A stretch of DNA of 64,000 nucleotides, taken from positions 15,578,001-15,642,000 of the forward strand of contig BSBM01000826.1 in assembly GCA_027924585.1 (NCBI GenBank). Reading direction: 5' to 3'. Positions 21,114 to 33,126 of this stretch are shown here, in pieces. The translations under genes were made by a program, and so were the position numbers. How positions within the stretch are numbered: the first letter of the stretch is position 1; the number at the start of each line of letters is the position of its first letter. The DNA is from Larix kaempferi (taxonomy: Eukaryota; Streptophyta; Pinopsida; Pinales; Pinaceae). The notes below the pieces were generated by a model that searched no databases, was not told the DNA's origin, and worked only from the letters and a program-made list of their open reading frames with translations.

Positions 21114-23544
21114 TGTTAAATTTTGGTTAGGGTTAGGGTTAGATGCAGAAGAATGAAAAATCAATGTACTTTAATGCAAAATTACATTTAATAAACAAGT
21201 ACTTAAACTAAATAGTACAACAGTAACTTCAACAAAACATATTTTTCAGAGCTTTCAACTTTTCAGCTTTAACACTACCAATTGGGTCACCGTGTTAAAG
21301 TAATCTTCAGTAACATGTAATCAACGATATCAAAATAACTAACTTGTTTAATTAACAATAAAAGAGAGAAGTGAGGATACTTACCTGGGTGTGGAACCCT
21401 TCCTGTTATATACTCAGAAATTTTACTTTCAGAAAAGACTGCCTCTCAGAGGCCAGTCAACACTAGGAATCAACTGACCCTACTAGAGGGTAAGTACAAA
21501 TCAGAGAGAAAGAGATGACTGGGATGAGGTATAAACAAAATGGTCAATAACAGCGAGAAACACATTGGCAGTCAAAAACTTCAGTATAATAGATCAGATC
21601 CCAAAAGGTGTCAGCACATAATCTTAACCACTAGCAAATTCTTAACACAGAGTAAAGACCACAAATAAGTCTTAGGATATAGATCTAGTCAAAGGGAGAG
21701 CTTAGAATACATTAAATATACCCAAATAAAATGATCAATAAATAGATCTAACTCCCAGAGGTTATGGTCTTATCAAATATGTACTCAGTAGCTAGATCAG
21801 ACCTACACAAGGTCACAGTCTTCACATAATAAACAAGATTAGACCCACACGTGAGCACATAGCAATCAGATCAGACCTGAGCAAACCACAAACAAGTGGA
21901 TCGAACCAAGGAGGGTTTATGGCCTCCAGTAAGAGAAACATAGCAGGCAGATCTAAAGCCAAAACAGGCTGCCGTCTCAACAAAAAGGTAGATCAAACCC
22001 CAGGAAAACCCTTACACACAGATCGGACCTCTAATTCAGCAGATCAGATCACTTACAAGCAGATCGGATCACTTACAGGCAGATCGGGACACATTAGCAA
22101 CATATAGGATCTTATACAAGTAGAACGGGTCTCAAACTAATCACAAGGAGTAGATCGAGACACTTCAATAGCAAATCGAATTCATGCAAAGCAAATCGGA
22201 TCTCTCCATATGGTCACAGGTAGGGTGGCAACAACAATAGGGCCTTCACATCAACCCTTGGACCAACAAACCAATCAGATCTAAGACTTATGGCAGGTGG
22301 GCGGCTTAAAGACAGACTTCAAGCAGCAGAGAAAGATCATATCTGAGATGGATGGAAACTTCAGCAGTGAGGCGGCCTCAATAAGCAACAATAAACTCAT
22401 AATACCCTTGACGTCAAGCAGCCGAGTTAAGATAGGATATTGGATGATGTTAATGTGAGAAAGGTCTTTATTAAATAGAACTTTGATGACTTTTAGAAGC
22501 ATCACAATTAATTCTTTGAATTGAGTTAGGGTTCCATAGATTTAGGAGGGTACCATTTAGTTAGGACATAAAAAATATAAATGACTTAGGTGGGTACCAA
22601 GCACATTATGGTCAAAATAATAAAGTCACATAAAATATAAGTAGGGTGACATTAGGTGGGTACTAGGGTCAATTAATTAGTTAGTTGTCCAACACATGAC
22701 CCAACATAAGATACATGACCCATAAACCCTAGGACCAAGGGTATACCACAAAGTGGACAAACAACCATAGTACCCATAGGATCAATATGGTACAAATAAA
22801 AAACAACTCAAGGTGGGTAAATGACCCTACTAACCATAATTCATAGACAAGGTACCACTAGACCAATAATCAACAAGGTGTAAGGACCAAGAGTAAATCA
22901 ACCAAGGTAGGGAAGCTACAATCAGTCATCTCTCTCTCAAATGTACAAATGTTCCAAATAACCTGAAAGTTCATCATCACTGTATAAGGAAAGGTCCACA
23001 CTGGATGATGTGATCATGTGGTCCTCTAGACTGCTCCTCAAGTCAAATGCTAATGGCTCCATCAAGGGGTGGCCAGTCCCTTGAGAAGACCATCTAGCTC
23101 AACCATCTCGAAGACCTAGGAGAAAAGGACATCACACATCATCATCTTGGTCCACTGACCAAGATCCACCTGGTTAACTAACCAGGTATGTCACTGCAGG
23201 AACTACTTGGTCCTCGTGACCAAGAATCTGCCTGGTCCCAGACAAGGAGGTCTCTGTCTCAACCTATAGGACCTGCTTGGTCCTTGTGACCAAGAAACTG
23301 TCTGGTCCCAGACCAGAATACCCAAGAGACAAGTAGGGGCCCTAGCCACATGCTAGGGACTTTGCCATGGCATTAACCTGCTTGGTCCCCGACCAAGAAC
23401 CCCAGGAGACAGCTGGGGGCCCTAGGGTACCTTCTAGGGTCTTACTCTTTACTCTGCTTGGTTAACTTAACCAAGAACCCTAGTTAACTAACTAGGGTAC
23501 CATCCTCTCTGAGAATGGGTCTTGCAGCCGCACTAACTTTAACA
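21114..23544 (-). mobile_element. LLR3 solo LTR, inverted
   Basis: On the minus strand it runs from TGTTAAAGTTAGTG (ending at 23544) to AAAATTTAACA (starting at 21114). Target duplications AGCCA at 21109-21113 and AGCCA at 23545-23549 are identical, so this is a separate solo-LTR insertion into LLR3 internal sequence. It is collinear with the interrupted LTR at 1751-19940 and provides the uninterrupted reference. A short TTAGGG run near 21124 belongs to the LTR end. Confidence 0.88.
23146..23497 (-). repeat. Mini-hairpin row of the inverted LLR3 LTR
   Basis: About 11 inverted repeats, including CTTGGTC/GACCAAG three times (one with loop CCTCG, one with CCC), TCTGGTC/GACCAGA, CCCTAGC/GCTAGGG, CTTGGTT/AACCAAG and CCCTAGTT/AACTAGGG. 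Compared with the copy at 1798-2276, some arms differ on both sides with pairing retained, such as CTTGGTT/AACCAAG against CCTGGT/ACTAGG. Confidence 0.8.
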
Positions 23545-23785
23545 AGCCAACTGTGCTGTTCAATTCCAAGTAGAGTAGGATTGCCGAAAATACGTAAGAG
23601 ATGTGACCTCCTAGTGTTATAGATATGGAAGTGTAAGAAGCACCAGTCCACGAGTCATCTTTCTCAGACGAGAAGAGGGAGGAGACCAGGGAATCTTCCA
23701 GTAACTCAAAATATGGAAGTCTATGAAACATCTCATTCAGTTGATCTCATTGAGAAACCTATTGAGAGGCTTCAAGGATGCTCCA
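23545..23785 (+). mobile_element. LLR3 internal region, continued
   Basis: It continues the LLR3 interior after the solo LTR and is cut by Cop2 at 23786. No recognisable coding motif is present. Confidence 0.5.
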
Positions 23786-24435
23786 TGTTGATGTATATGT
23801 AACTTCGGAATGTATTTCACATATATGTATATTGTATTCCTATAGAGATGGTATTATTCCTCTATAAGGAAGTGTCGTCATTTATATTGTAAGTGTCGTA
23901 ACTTATACTTGATGGGTTATTAGACCACCTTATTTGGGGTCAGCCCTGTATAAGTCATGTGGGTCAAAGGGTTATTAGACCACCCTATTGGGGGTCGGCC
24001 ATGTGGGTCAAAGGGTTATTAGACCACCCTATTGGGGGTCGGCCCACTCAGCATTATGTTATGTGGTAAAGTTCGAGCCTACATGAGTTAGGTAAAAAGG
24101 CAAGTCAAGTCAAGTATAAATAGAGTGCGGGAGGCACTCTATTTACTCACTCACTTCTCACTCATGCACTCAAGGAGGAGTGGCGCACTTATGAAGGAGG
24201 AGGATCTGCTGCTAGGTTATGGCTATCTCTCTTGGTTGGTTGTATCATTGCTCTATCTATCTCTGAGGAAGTTATTGGGATTTTTCACCTTTATGGTTTT
24301 CCCCAAGTAAATCTTTGTGTCTCTTGTGTGCTTGCATTATTGTCTCCATGATTGATATGCTGTAGATATGCTGTACATGTTGTTCTCTCAGTTAAGATCC
24401 TAGATCAGGTTGAAGTAAATTCTGAAAATTTAACA
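23786..24435 (+). repeat. Cop2 5' LTR
   Basis: TGTTGATG...AATTTAACA, 650 bases. The TATA box is at 24115-24122. The TATA palindrome has arms AAATAGAGTGC (24118-24128) and GCACTCTATTT (24134-24144), an 11-bp stem. Three GGGTTATTAGACCACC units occur between 23905 and 24035, two of them in a tandem of about 55 bases. The first 60 bases resemble the Cop1 LTR, the rest only in patches. Confidence 0.9.
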
Positions 24436-24447
24436 TGGTATTAGAGC
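24436..24447 (+). other. Cop2 primer-binding site
   Basis: TGGTATTAGAGC has one C-to-T change from the copia consensus. Confidence 0.88.
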
Positions 24448-25601
24448 TAGCCTGAAAGAAGGCATGATATGGCATGTATGACACTTGTTGCACTTACGAT
24501 GCTAGGGCTTGATATAGCAAAAACCAGTCATCGTAGCACTTTCGCTATAGATCTGTTTTGGCGAAGTTTTCGGATCTGAAATTGTTACAGGACGACGCTG
24601 AGATCCCCATGTACCTTGTGTCCAAAGGACAACCTCTAATTCGTTATACTTTGTGATTTATGATCTGTACAATATAGGTTTTTGCTTCTTCCAGATCTGA
24701 GTCAAAATCAGGTGACCTTGGGAAAAAGGTCATAACTTGGGCTAGGAAGCTCCAAATGAAATTTCGTAAAAAGTGACAGGTAGTACACAGACTGTACTAT
24801 CTCAGAAAACGTTTTCAGAGGCCGAAGTTTCACCAGTAACACGTGGCACGCCGTACAAGTTCGCTCTTCTATTTTATCCCAAAACAGGTCACGTTGCGAC
24901 ATTTGACATAACTCTCTCTCAGAGAATCCAATTGAGGTCAGACCTGTCAGGATGGAAAGATAACAGGTCAGGGTATCTTAGGAAACTTTTTCAGACCCTG
25001 TGGATCAAAAAGTTTGGAGTTACACCAGAAACAATCAGGTACATATTTCTGTCAAAACAGAATTATTTTTGAGTACCTTCATTCATGGCTTCCGGAATTT
25101 AGGGCTTTGGAGAAAGTTGGAATTTTTGTAATCGGAGACCACGGCTGAATGCTACTCATCAAAATAAAAATTTAGAGACCAAGATCAGAATTTTTGGTTG
25201 GGCAGAAGGCCGGGCTTGATCAGACCCTAGTTCGGGACTTTGATCAGGAAAGTGGAAAATTAGGGCTTCTGTAAAAATGGAAATTTTTGAAATCTGTGAC
25301 CATGGCTGGAAGCTCCTCAGAAAAATAGAAGCTTAGAGCTTTGGATCAAACCTTTTGATTGGGCAGAAGAGTGGGCTTCATCAAACCCCAGTTCAGGGTC
25401 ACATCCAGTGAATCCGGAAGTTTCAAAGGCAAAATTGAGGAGTGAAACTTTGCAGTTTTCAAGTTCTGAATATACCAGTTTGATCAGCTCATCAAGGCGC
25501 ATATTTCTATCCTTTCGGAAGTTTGAAATTCAAAGTTTGAATTTTTGGGGTTTCTCTGACAAACCCATATCTAGCTCCAAGTCCAGTTCTTGCAAATCAA
25601 G

Positions 25602-25700
25602 TGGATTGGGTTAATCCTAGAAGAAGATGGATTGATCATCTGCATGAGTGAAGAAGTTCCTGTTTCAGAGGGAGATGAGGCTAAGGCCTTACATAAGAAG
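25602..25700 (+). pseudogene. gag: Cop2 gag stub
   Basis: It encodes a short run similar to Cop1 gag from GLILE to EAKALHK. Everything before it, including the start codon and MSHHTKLE block, is missing by a deletion of roughly 115 bases relative to Cop1. After AAGAAG at 25700 the sequence enters the non-coding segment. It is not translatable as Gag. Confidence 0.8.
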
Positions 25701-27284
25701 ATTACAAGCGATCTCGACAGGTATGACTCATCGAGGTATGTTTTGAGATTTGTTCTTGATTAAGTTTATGGTATGTTTGTCTTCATGTTATTACGGTTAG
25801 TATAATCTTGATTTTAGATTTGTCATATCACCTTAACAAAATTATGAATGCATGATAGAAGATATTCATTGGTTAGGGTGTTGACACTTATGATTATACT
25901 AATGCATTATGGTGTTGTATGAGGTTTATGTTGTCTGCTAACATGAAAGGTACACCAAGAAAGACCAATCATGTTCTTCTTCAAGAACGTATGATCATGG
26001 TGGCATGAAGACAAGGATTCATCCATTGTCATGGATCTCATAAAAGATCCATTTATGAGGTATGTATAACTTGGCTTTGTAATAGTTGACCTATGAGATA
26101 TACAGGTTACTAGCACAAGTCATTGAAGAAGAACAAGAAGACATCGTGTGAGTATGTTAGACATAACTAGCTAGCATGCTAATCCAGGTATGTTTTTCCT
26201 ATATCAAGATAGAATCCTACCTTGTGTTAGGATCTTATACTATTGTTGATAATGATTATTCATGAAGTCATAAGTTTGAATAATCATGGTTGTATGCATA
26301 TTATGTTTCTTACCATAATTGATGATATGACTAACCAGAAGAATCATGAAGGTATAGGTTTGAATAATCACAGGTTTTATGCATATTATAACTCTTATCT
26401 TGATTGATGATTCAACTAACTTGAAGAGTCATAGGTTTGAGTAATTACAGGTTTAGACATGTTATGTTTCTTATGATTTGACTAACCATAAGAATCCTAC
26501 ATAAACCTTGAATGCCAATACTTATTATTTTCTGTTTGAAATGATTGTGACTATACATGCTTGAGATTATTTTGTTTTAATAGTATGCTAATGAATGTAT
26601 GATTTTATATGAGCTCACAAGGATAACACAATCATGATACTAATAAGCATGCATAGGGACCAAGGATGAATATGAGTTCAAGAACAGGTAATCCAGGAAG
26701 CAAAGATCAAGAGGGAGTACACTCCAGTGGTTTATTCAAGGATGCAAATATTCAGAGGGAGTTGACCATCTCTCTACATTCCACATCAAAAGGTGTAGAA
26801 GAAGCTACTTCAGATTAGGACTCCAGTAGCTCCTGCAAGGAAGCGAAGACTCAGAGGGAGTCCACCCAACGAACAAACAAAGATAAGTATTTGAATTGTC
26901 ATTTCTTAAATAATACTGTTCAATAATGTATATACTGATGTTCCTAGAATTAGGTTGTGTATTATGCATATTAGAATAATTGCATTGATGAACAATATAC
27001 TCCTAATATGCATGGGTAAGTGGCCTATGGCACTGTACAACATTCCATTGCTACTTATCTAGAATGAAACCTCTTTGCTGACATGTTGGGAGTTGTGCAC
27101 ACTCTTAACAATGTTCTGGTAGAGATTGGAAGGCATCTAGAAAGTTACGGAATATGGATAAATGTTGTATTGAAGCATTGGCTAAGATAATTGCATGACT
27201 GTATGGCATATTTCTTTATGTGTAAGAATTTGTTCTGAAAACTATGAGATGTTTTCTAATCATGCAATTTAACTTGTTGTGTAG
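25701..27284 (+). other. Intron-like filler replacing gag-pol in Cop2
   Basis: AT-rich and without long open frames. It has several donor-like AG|GTATG sites (near 25735, 26060 and 26188) and acceptor-like ends (ATACAG near 26105, and TTGTGTAG directly before the pol remnant at 27285). Homologous sequence occupies the same place in Cop3 (34640-35860, minus) and, for its last 0.6 kb, in Cop4 (51643-52270, minus). Shared words include AATGAAACCTCTTTGCTGAC and GGAAGGCATCTAGA. Confidence 0.7.
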
Positions 27285-28620
27285 GAAAGATCATATGCCA
27301 TCTCCTACAAAAGAAGAACTACAACATTTGTTCCAGCAACAAAGATATCTATTGAAGATATTGAAGATATTGAAGTTCCCAGGATCTGGGATGAAGAAAT
27401 GAAATGCCATGATCTGTCGATCATGAAGAATGATGTTTGGGATGTAATCCCAAGACATGAAGGGAAGTTTGCTATGACTTCCAAATGGAACTATCAGATC
27501 AAGCATGTTGCAGATGGCAGCATTGAGAAATATAAAAGTGATGAAATAGAAGATACACCAGATGGATTCAAGACAGCTTCTTTGAATGGTGTAGTTGAAG
27601 AAGAAGTGTATGTAGAGCAGCCACTTGGTTCTGAGACACATGATAGGAAATCATATATGTGCAGAACTTGGTATGGTGAAGATAGATTGATTGTCGACAC
27701 GCAACGGAAGCTTACTACCGAGTTCAAGATGAAGAACTTGGGGATGATGCACTATTTGTTTTGGCATGGAGGTGTGGCAGAGTGATGGAATCTTCCTTGG
27801 ACAAGGGAAGTCTGCAGTAGAGATCCTGAAGAGGTTCGGAATGATGGATTGCAAGGCCATGGCCACACCTATGGCATTGAATCCGAAGCTTCTATGTGAT
27901 GCTTCATCTGAGCTGGTTGATGTCTCTATGTATCGTTAGATGATTGGGTCCTTGATGTACCTGACGAACACGAGACCAGACATTTTGCTTTGCTGTGAAC
28001 ACATTGAGCCAGTTCCTGACGGATCCGAGGAGTGTTCACCTGGTTGCTGTAAAGCATGTTCTGAGGTACTTGAAGGGTACAGTGGATTATGGGCTCAAGT
28101 ATGAGGCGAATCAAAAGTTTAACCTGCAGGGTTATGTTGATTCAGATTGGGCTGGCAGTGCTGCAGATAGGAAGAGCACATCTGGGTGCTGCTTCAGTAT
28201 GGGATCAGGTGTGATCTCTTGGTTTAGTAAGAAGCAGTCCTGTGTAGCACTGAGTACAGCTGAGGCTGAGTATGTTGCAGCCTGTTCAGCTAGTTGTGAG
28301 GCAGTATGGCTACGGAAGCTACTGTTTGAGTTATTTGATCTCCCGATTGGAGGCTACTAGTATCTTCTGTGATAACCAGAGTTGTGTGAAGCTGTCCGAG
28401 AACCCAGTGTTTCATGACAGGTCGAAACACATAGAGATCAAATATCACTATATCAGGGATATGGTGCAGAGAGGAGCTGTGAAGCTTCTGTATGTTGCGA
28501 CGGACGAACAGATTGCAGATGTGCTGATGAAGCCACTAGCCAGAGTGAAGTTCGAGTACTTCAGAGAGAGGCTTGGCGTTCTTCAGATCGAGGACACTTT
28601 GAGGAAGAAGTGGACACATT
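27285..28620 (+). pseudogene. pol: Cop2 pol remnant: partial RT and RNase H
   Basis: It resumes upstream of RT ([10 protein letters not shown] at 27419). A deletion of about 110 bases near 27535 removes the RFVARGF to MDVK region, including the first catalytic Asp. A second deletion near 27668 removes the YVDD block and joins CRTWYGEDRL. Frameshifts follow near 27762 and 28345. RNase H is well kept, with YVDSDW near 28135, STAEAEY near 28256 and FCDNQS near 28368. The reading frame then runs on into the repeat tail, so the last residues are not Pol. Confidence 0.88.
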
Positions 28621-28724
28621 TGCTGAAGCCATTCCAAGCATGTTGGAAGGAGGATCCTTCACATGGTTGTGGATGTAAGCGCTGGATAATGGGCATCAGG
28701 ATGATGTTCTGGTTTCTGCTTGGA

Positions 28725-28975
28725 TATGATCAGTTGGATCATTTATGTACGCATCATGTTGGATGCTAGATATGATCAGTTGGATCATTTATGTATGTAC
28801 GCATCATGTTGGATGCTGGATATGATCAGTTGGATCATTTATGTATGTACGCATCATGTTGGATGCTGGATATGATCAGTTGGATCATTTATGTATGTAT
28901 GCATCATGTTGGATGCTGGATATGATCAGTTGGATCATGTGTATGTATTTTGTATATGCATCATGTTGGATGCTT
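28725..28975 (+). repeat. Cop2 tail: five 50-bp units
   Basis: TATGATCAGTTGGATCATTT recurs at 28725, 28771, 28821, 28871 and 28921. Each unit contains the inverted repeat ATGATC...GATCAT. Confidence 0.88.
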
Positions 28976-29157
28976 GGACCATGTATCTGTATATGTATCA
29001 GGTGGATACATTGTATGATCAGGTGGATCATGTATGGTGATATGTATCATGTATCAGGTGGATACATTGTATGATCAGGAGGATCATGTATGATGATATG
29101 TATCAGGTAGATACTTGGTATGCATCAGGTGAATGCATTGATGATCAGGTGGATCAT

Positions 29158-29340
29158 GCAGCAGGATGTTGCAGTGATGATCAGGATGATCATGGATGAT
29201 GAGCTTCAGGATGTTGCTCCAGATGACATGCAGCAGGACGTTGCAGTGATGATGATCAGGATGATCATGGATGATGAGCTTCAGGATGTTGCTCCAGATG
29301 ACATGCAGCAGGACGTTGCAGTGATGATGATCAGGACGAA
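29158..29340 (+). repeat. Cop2 tail: 72/75-bp units
   Basis: GCAGCAGGA starts units at 29158, 29230 and 29305. Each has GATCAGGATGATCATGGATG and GATGTTGCTCCAGATGACAT. Confidence 0.85.
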
Positions 29341-29429
29341 CATGAGTACATCAGGATGATGTATGGTGAGTATCAGGTTGATACTCTGTGGCCGTGGATC
29401 AGGTTGTGCAGATGAGCATGTCTGGGAGA

Positions 29430-29935
29430 TCCTATAGGTCGGAGTTGTGTACCCGTAACAGCCTGGGATGCTCTTTCGAGACATTGCTCTAGGAGGACAT
29501 GTAATAGCGCCCTGGGAGATCTCAGGTCGGAGTTGTGTACCCGTAACATCCTGAGATGCTCTTGCGAGGTTTTGTCCTATGGCATGTAATTTGGGCCCTG
29601 GGAGATTTCAGGTCGGAGTTGTGTACCCGTAACATCCTGAGATGCTCTTTCGAAGTTTTTCCATGACCACATGTAATTTGTGCCCTGGGAGATTTCAGGT
29701 CGGAGTTGTGTACCTGTAACATCCTGAGATGCTCTTGCTAGGTTTTGTGGTGGACCACATGTAATTTGTGCCCTGGGAGATTTCAGGTTGGAGTTGTGTA
29801 CCCGTAACATCCTGGGATGCTCTTTCGAGGTTTTGTGGTGGGGTCACATGTAATAGCGCCCTGGGAGATCCTACAGGTCGGAGTTGTGTACCCGTAACAT
29901 CCTGGGATGCTCTTTCGAGGTTTTGTGACGCACGT
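29430..29935 (+). repeat. Cop2 tail: six 85-90-bp units
   Basis: GGAGTTGTGTACCCGTAACA recurs at 29441, 29529, 29614, 29702 (one change), 29790 and 29880. Each unit ends with GATGCTCTTNCGAGGTTTTG-type sequence. Related single copies occur in the Cop1 tail near 18640. After the array, a block conserved in Cop1 and Cop4 follows (CCTACATCCAGTATGAAAAA near 29996). Confidence 0.88.
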
Positions 29936-30177
29936 AATAAGTCTCGAGGATTCCACAGTATGGCCAGTGATGATGAAGACCTGCAGGTGGTGGGCCTACA
30001 TCCAGTATGAAAAAGGACTGGCTCTGTAGAACTTCCTATGACGAGTAGATTCAGAGATTGATTGAGATAGCAGCAGCAGTGACGATGATGATGACTCGAT
30101 GATGATTATCTAGTGACGATGATCCAGAGAAGATGACTTGTGCTAGAAGAACTATGCTGAGAAATACCTTCCTAGTT

Positions 30178-30186
30178 AAGAGGGAG
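30178..30186 (+). other. Cop2 polypurine tract
   Basis: AAGAGGGAG directly before the 3' LTR, with the conserved CCTTCCTAGTT upstream. Confidence 0.88.
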
Positions 30187-30690
30187 TGTTGATGTATATG
30201 TAACTTTGGAATGTATTTCACATATATGTATATTGTATTCCTATAGAGATGGTATTATTTCTCTATAAGGAAGTGTCGTCATTTATATTGTAAGTGTCGT
30301 AACTTATACTTGATGGGTTATTAGACCACCTTATTTGGGGTCGGCCCTGTATAAGTCATGTGGGTCAAAGGGTTATTAGACCACCCTATTGGGGGTCGGC
30401 CATGTGGGTCAAAGGGTTATTAGACCACCCTATTGGGGGTCGGCCCACTCAGCATTATGTTATGTGGTAAAGTTCGAGCCTACATGAGTTAGGTAAAAAG
30501 GCAAGTCAAGTCAAGTATAAATAGAGTGCGGGGGCACTCTATTTACTCACTCACTTCTCACTCATGCACTCAAGGAGGAGTGGCGCACTTATGAAGGAGG
30601 AGGATCTACTGCTAGGTTACGGCTATCTCTCTTGGTTGGTTGTATCATTGCTCTATCTATCTCTGAGGAAGTTATTGGGGTTTTTCACCT
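30187..30690 (+). repeat. Cop2 3' LTR, truncated
   Basis: It matches the 5' LTR closely up to TTTTTCACCT at 30690, then stops. About 145 bases at the 3' end of the LTR are missing, so no right target duplication exists. Confidence 0.88.
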
Positions 30691-30741
30691 GCATTCATAC
30701 TATGGGGGTTTTTCACCTGCATTCATACTATGAGTTGTGTT
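30691..30741. other. Junction scar with templated filler
   Basis: A 28-bp unit (TTTTTCACCT joined to GCATTCATACTATG) is present twice, at 30681 and 30709. It combines the broken Cop2 LTR end with GCATTCATACTAT, which occurs natively in Cop3 at about 30761. This is the pattern left by error-prone end joining with templated synthesis. Confidence 0.7.
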
Positions 30742-32287
30742 TGTCTTCGATCATTCACATGCATTCATACTATTACTAGGGTGATAAGGCAATTCTAACA
30801 TTAATCAAGATTGTACTAATAAATAACATGAAGACAAACACATTATGAACTTAATCAAGAATCAGATTTCAAGACATACCTGAACCTCAAGTCATACCTG
30901 TCGAGACTTCTTGTAGTCTTCTTATGTAAGGCCTTAGCCTCAACTCCCCCTGAAACTTGATCTGGAGCTTAATTAGGGTTTTCTAGAGAAACCCTAAAGA
31001 TTCAATCTTTGACTTTCACATTTCTCAATGGATGAAAGAATATGTCTTGCTGAGCTGATCAAACTAGCATACTTCAATTTTGGAATTTCCAAAATTTGAC
31101 CCCTCAAAATTGCCTTTGAAACTTCTGGATCTTCTGGACAGGATCCCGAACTAGGGTTTGATGAAGCCCACCCTTCTGCCCAAACAAAAGGTTCGATCCA
31201 AGGCTCTAAACTCTTATTTTTCTTAGGAGTTTCCAGCCGTGGTTACAGACTTCAAAAATTCCAACTTTTGCTGAAGGCCTAATTTTCCATCTTTCCGATC
31301 AAAATCCCGAACTGGGGTTTGATCAAGCCCGGTCTTCCACCCAACCAAAAAATTCGATCTTGGTCTCTAAATTTCGATTTTTCTAAGTAGCATTCAGCCG
31401 TGGACTCCGATTCCAAAAATTCTAACTTTCTCCGAAACCCTAAATTCCGGAAGCCATGAATAAAGGTGCTCCAAAAATAATTCTGTTTTGACAGAAATAT
31501 GCACCTGATTGTTTCTGCTATAACTCTTAAATTTTTTTTGCTCCACAGGGTTTGAAACCCTTTTTCTGCAGTAGCCTGACCTGTCATCTTTCCATCCTGA
31601 CAGGTCTGACCTCAATTGGGTTTTCTGAGAGAGAGTTATGCCAAGTGTCGCAACGTGACCTGTTTATGGGATAAAACAGGAGAGCGAACTTGTACGGCCT
31701 TCCACGTGTCACTGGTTCACCTTCGGCCTCTGAAAACGTTTCCTGAGATAGCTCGACCTGTTATCTTTCCATCCTCACAGGTCTGACCTCAATTGGACTC
31801 TCTAAGAGAGAGTTATGCCAAGTGTCGCAACGTGACCTGTTTATGGGATAAAACAGGAGAGCGAACTTGTACGACGTGCCACGTGTCACTGGTTGAATTT
31901 CGGCCTCTGAAAAAGTTTCCTGAGATAGTACAGTCTGTGTACTACCTGTCACTTTTTACGAAATTTCATTTGGAGCTTCCTAGCCCAAGTTATGACCTTT
32001 TTGCCTAGGTCACCTGATTTTGACTGAGATCTGGAAGAGGCAGAAACCCTAACTTGTACTGATCATAACTCATAAAGTACAACGAATCTGAGGGTGCCCT
32101 TTGGACACAAGGTACCTGGGGATGTTATCTTCGACCTGTAAACTTTTCAGACCCTGAACCTTCGCAGAAATGGATTTATAGCGAAAGTTCCACGATGACT
32201 GGTTTTTGCTATGTAAAACCCTAACCTTCAAATTGTCGTAAGTAAAGCAAGTGTCGTAAGTGCCATACCTTGTCTTCCTTCAGGTTA

Positions 32288-32299
32288 GCTCTGATACCA
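32288..32299 (-). other. Cop3 internal primer-binding site
   Basis: GCTCTGATACCA on the plus strand is the complement of the copia PBS. It belongs to the truncated second unit. Confidence 0.88.
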
Positions 32300-32903
32300 T
32301 GTTAAAATTTAATATGTTAAGACAGAAAACAGCGGCATTACATTCCATTTCACAATAATAGCATATACAGGATCACTGAAGAAACAACAAGCACAGCATA
32401 AACACAAGAGACAAAGATTTATCCTGGGAAACCCTCATGGGGTAGAAAACCCAGCAAAGCTTCCTCAATATAGATGACCAGCAATATACAAAGATGAAAC
32501 CCTGAGACATGATCTCCTCCTCCACAATAGCAGACCTCTCCTCCACAAGTGCACTATCCTCAAGTGAGTGAGTGTGTCAAATGAGGAACACACCTCCTCT
32601 ATTTATACACTACACTGACATGTATTTTACACAGGTACACGTAGGCTCGTATTTAACCAATGGGTTAAATACCCCACTACAACTGACTGGGCCGACCCCT
32701 CTAGGGTGGTCTAATAACCCTTTGACCCACATAACATATACAGGGCCGACCCCCACTAGGGAAGTCTAATAACTCGAGTTACCACATTCCGACGGAGGAA
32801 TAAACATCTCCGGATATACAATAAGATCTTCACGGAGGAATGAAACATCTCCGGAATAATAAAGTACAAATATAATATTCTTTGAAGTTACAATATCTCA
32901 ACA
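32300..32903 (-). repeat. Cop3 middle LTR
   Basis: 604 bases, 6 differences (1%) from 37418-38021. The TATA palindrome is present with arms AAATAGAGG and CCTCATTT (one bulged base), and two TCTAATAAC motifs (GTTATTAGA on the element strand) are present. Confidence 0.9.
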
Positions 32904-32912
32904 CTCCCCCTT
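32904..32912 (-). other. Cop3 polypurine tract
   Basis: AAGGGGGAG on the minus strand, next to the LTR, preceded by CCTTCTCGTT. Confidence 0.85.
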
Positions 32913-33126
32913 AACGAGAAGGATATTATAACAACATCTACACGAGCAAGGAGTCATCAACATCATACATGATACATCTATAAATCATTGGAAGCTTTCT
33001 CAACATCATCAGTAACTCAAGCAGTTACTGGAACATCGACATCTTCAGTATTGAGTCTTTATCTTCTGTAGCACTTGAACAGCTACAACAATATCATCAT
33101 CTGGATCCTCATGATTATCGTCATCA

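Larger units (their letters stand above)
23786..30690 (+). mobile_element. Cop2: copia element, internally deleted, 3' LTR truncated
   Basis: Layout: 5' LTR 23786-24435, PBS, leader, gag stub, 1.6-kb non-coding segment, decayed RT-RNase H, repeat tail, PPT, and 3' LTR cut at 30690. The left flank is CTCCA; the right flank is lost at the junction with Cop3. Protease and integrase are absent, so the copy cannot move without a helper. Confidence 0.88.

Noticed and set aside
21124-21141. Telomere-like TTAGGG run
   Set aside because: Three imperfect units inside the LLR3 LTR end; plant telomeres are TTTAGGG, and the other LTR copy has only a trace of it.
19941-23544. LLR3 with inverted LTRs at both ends (fold-back or self-integration product)
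   Set aside because: The inverted LTR has its own perfect AGCCA target duplication, so it is a separate solo insertion.
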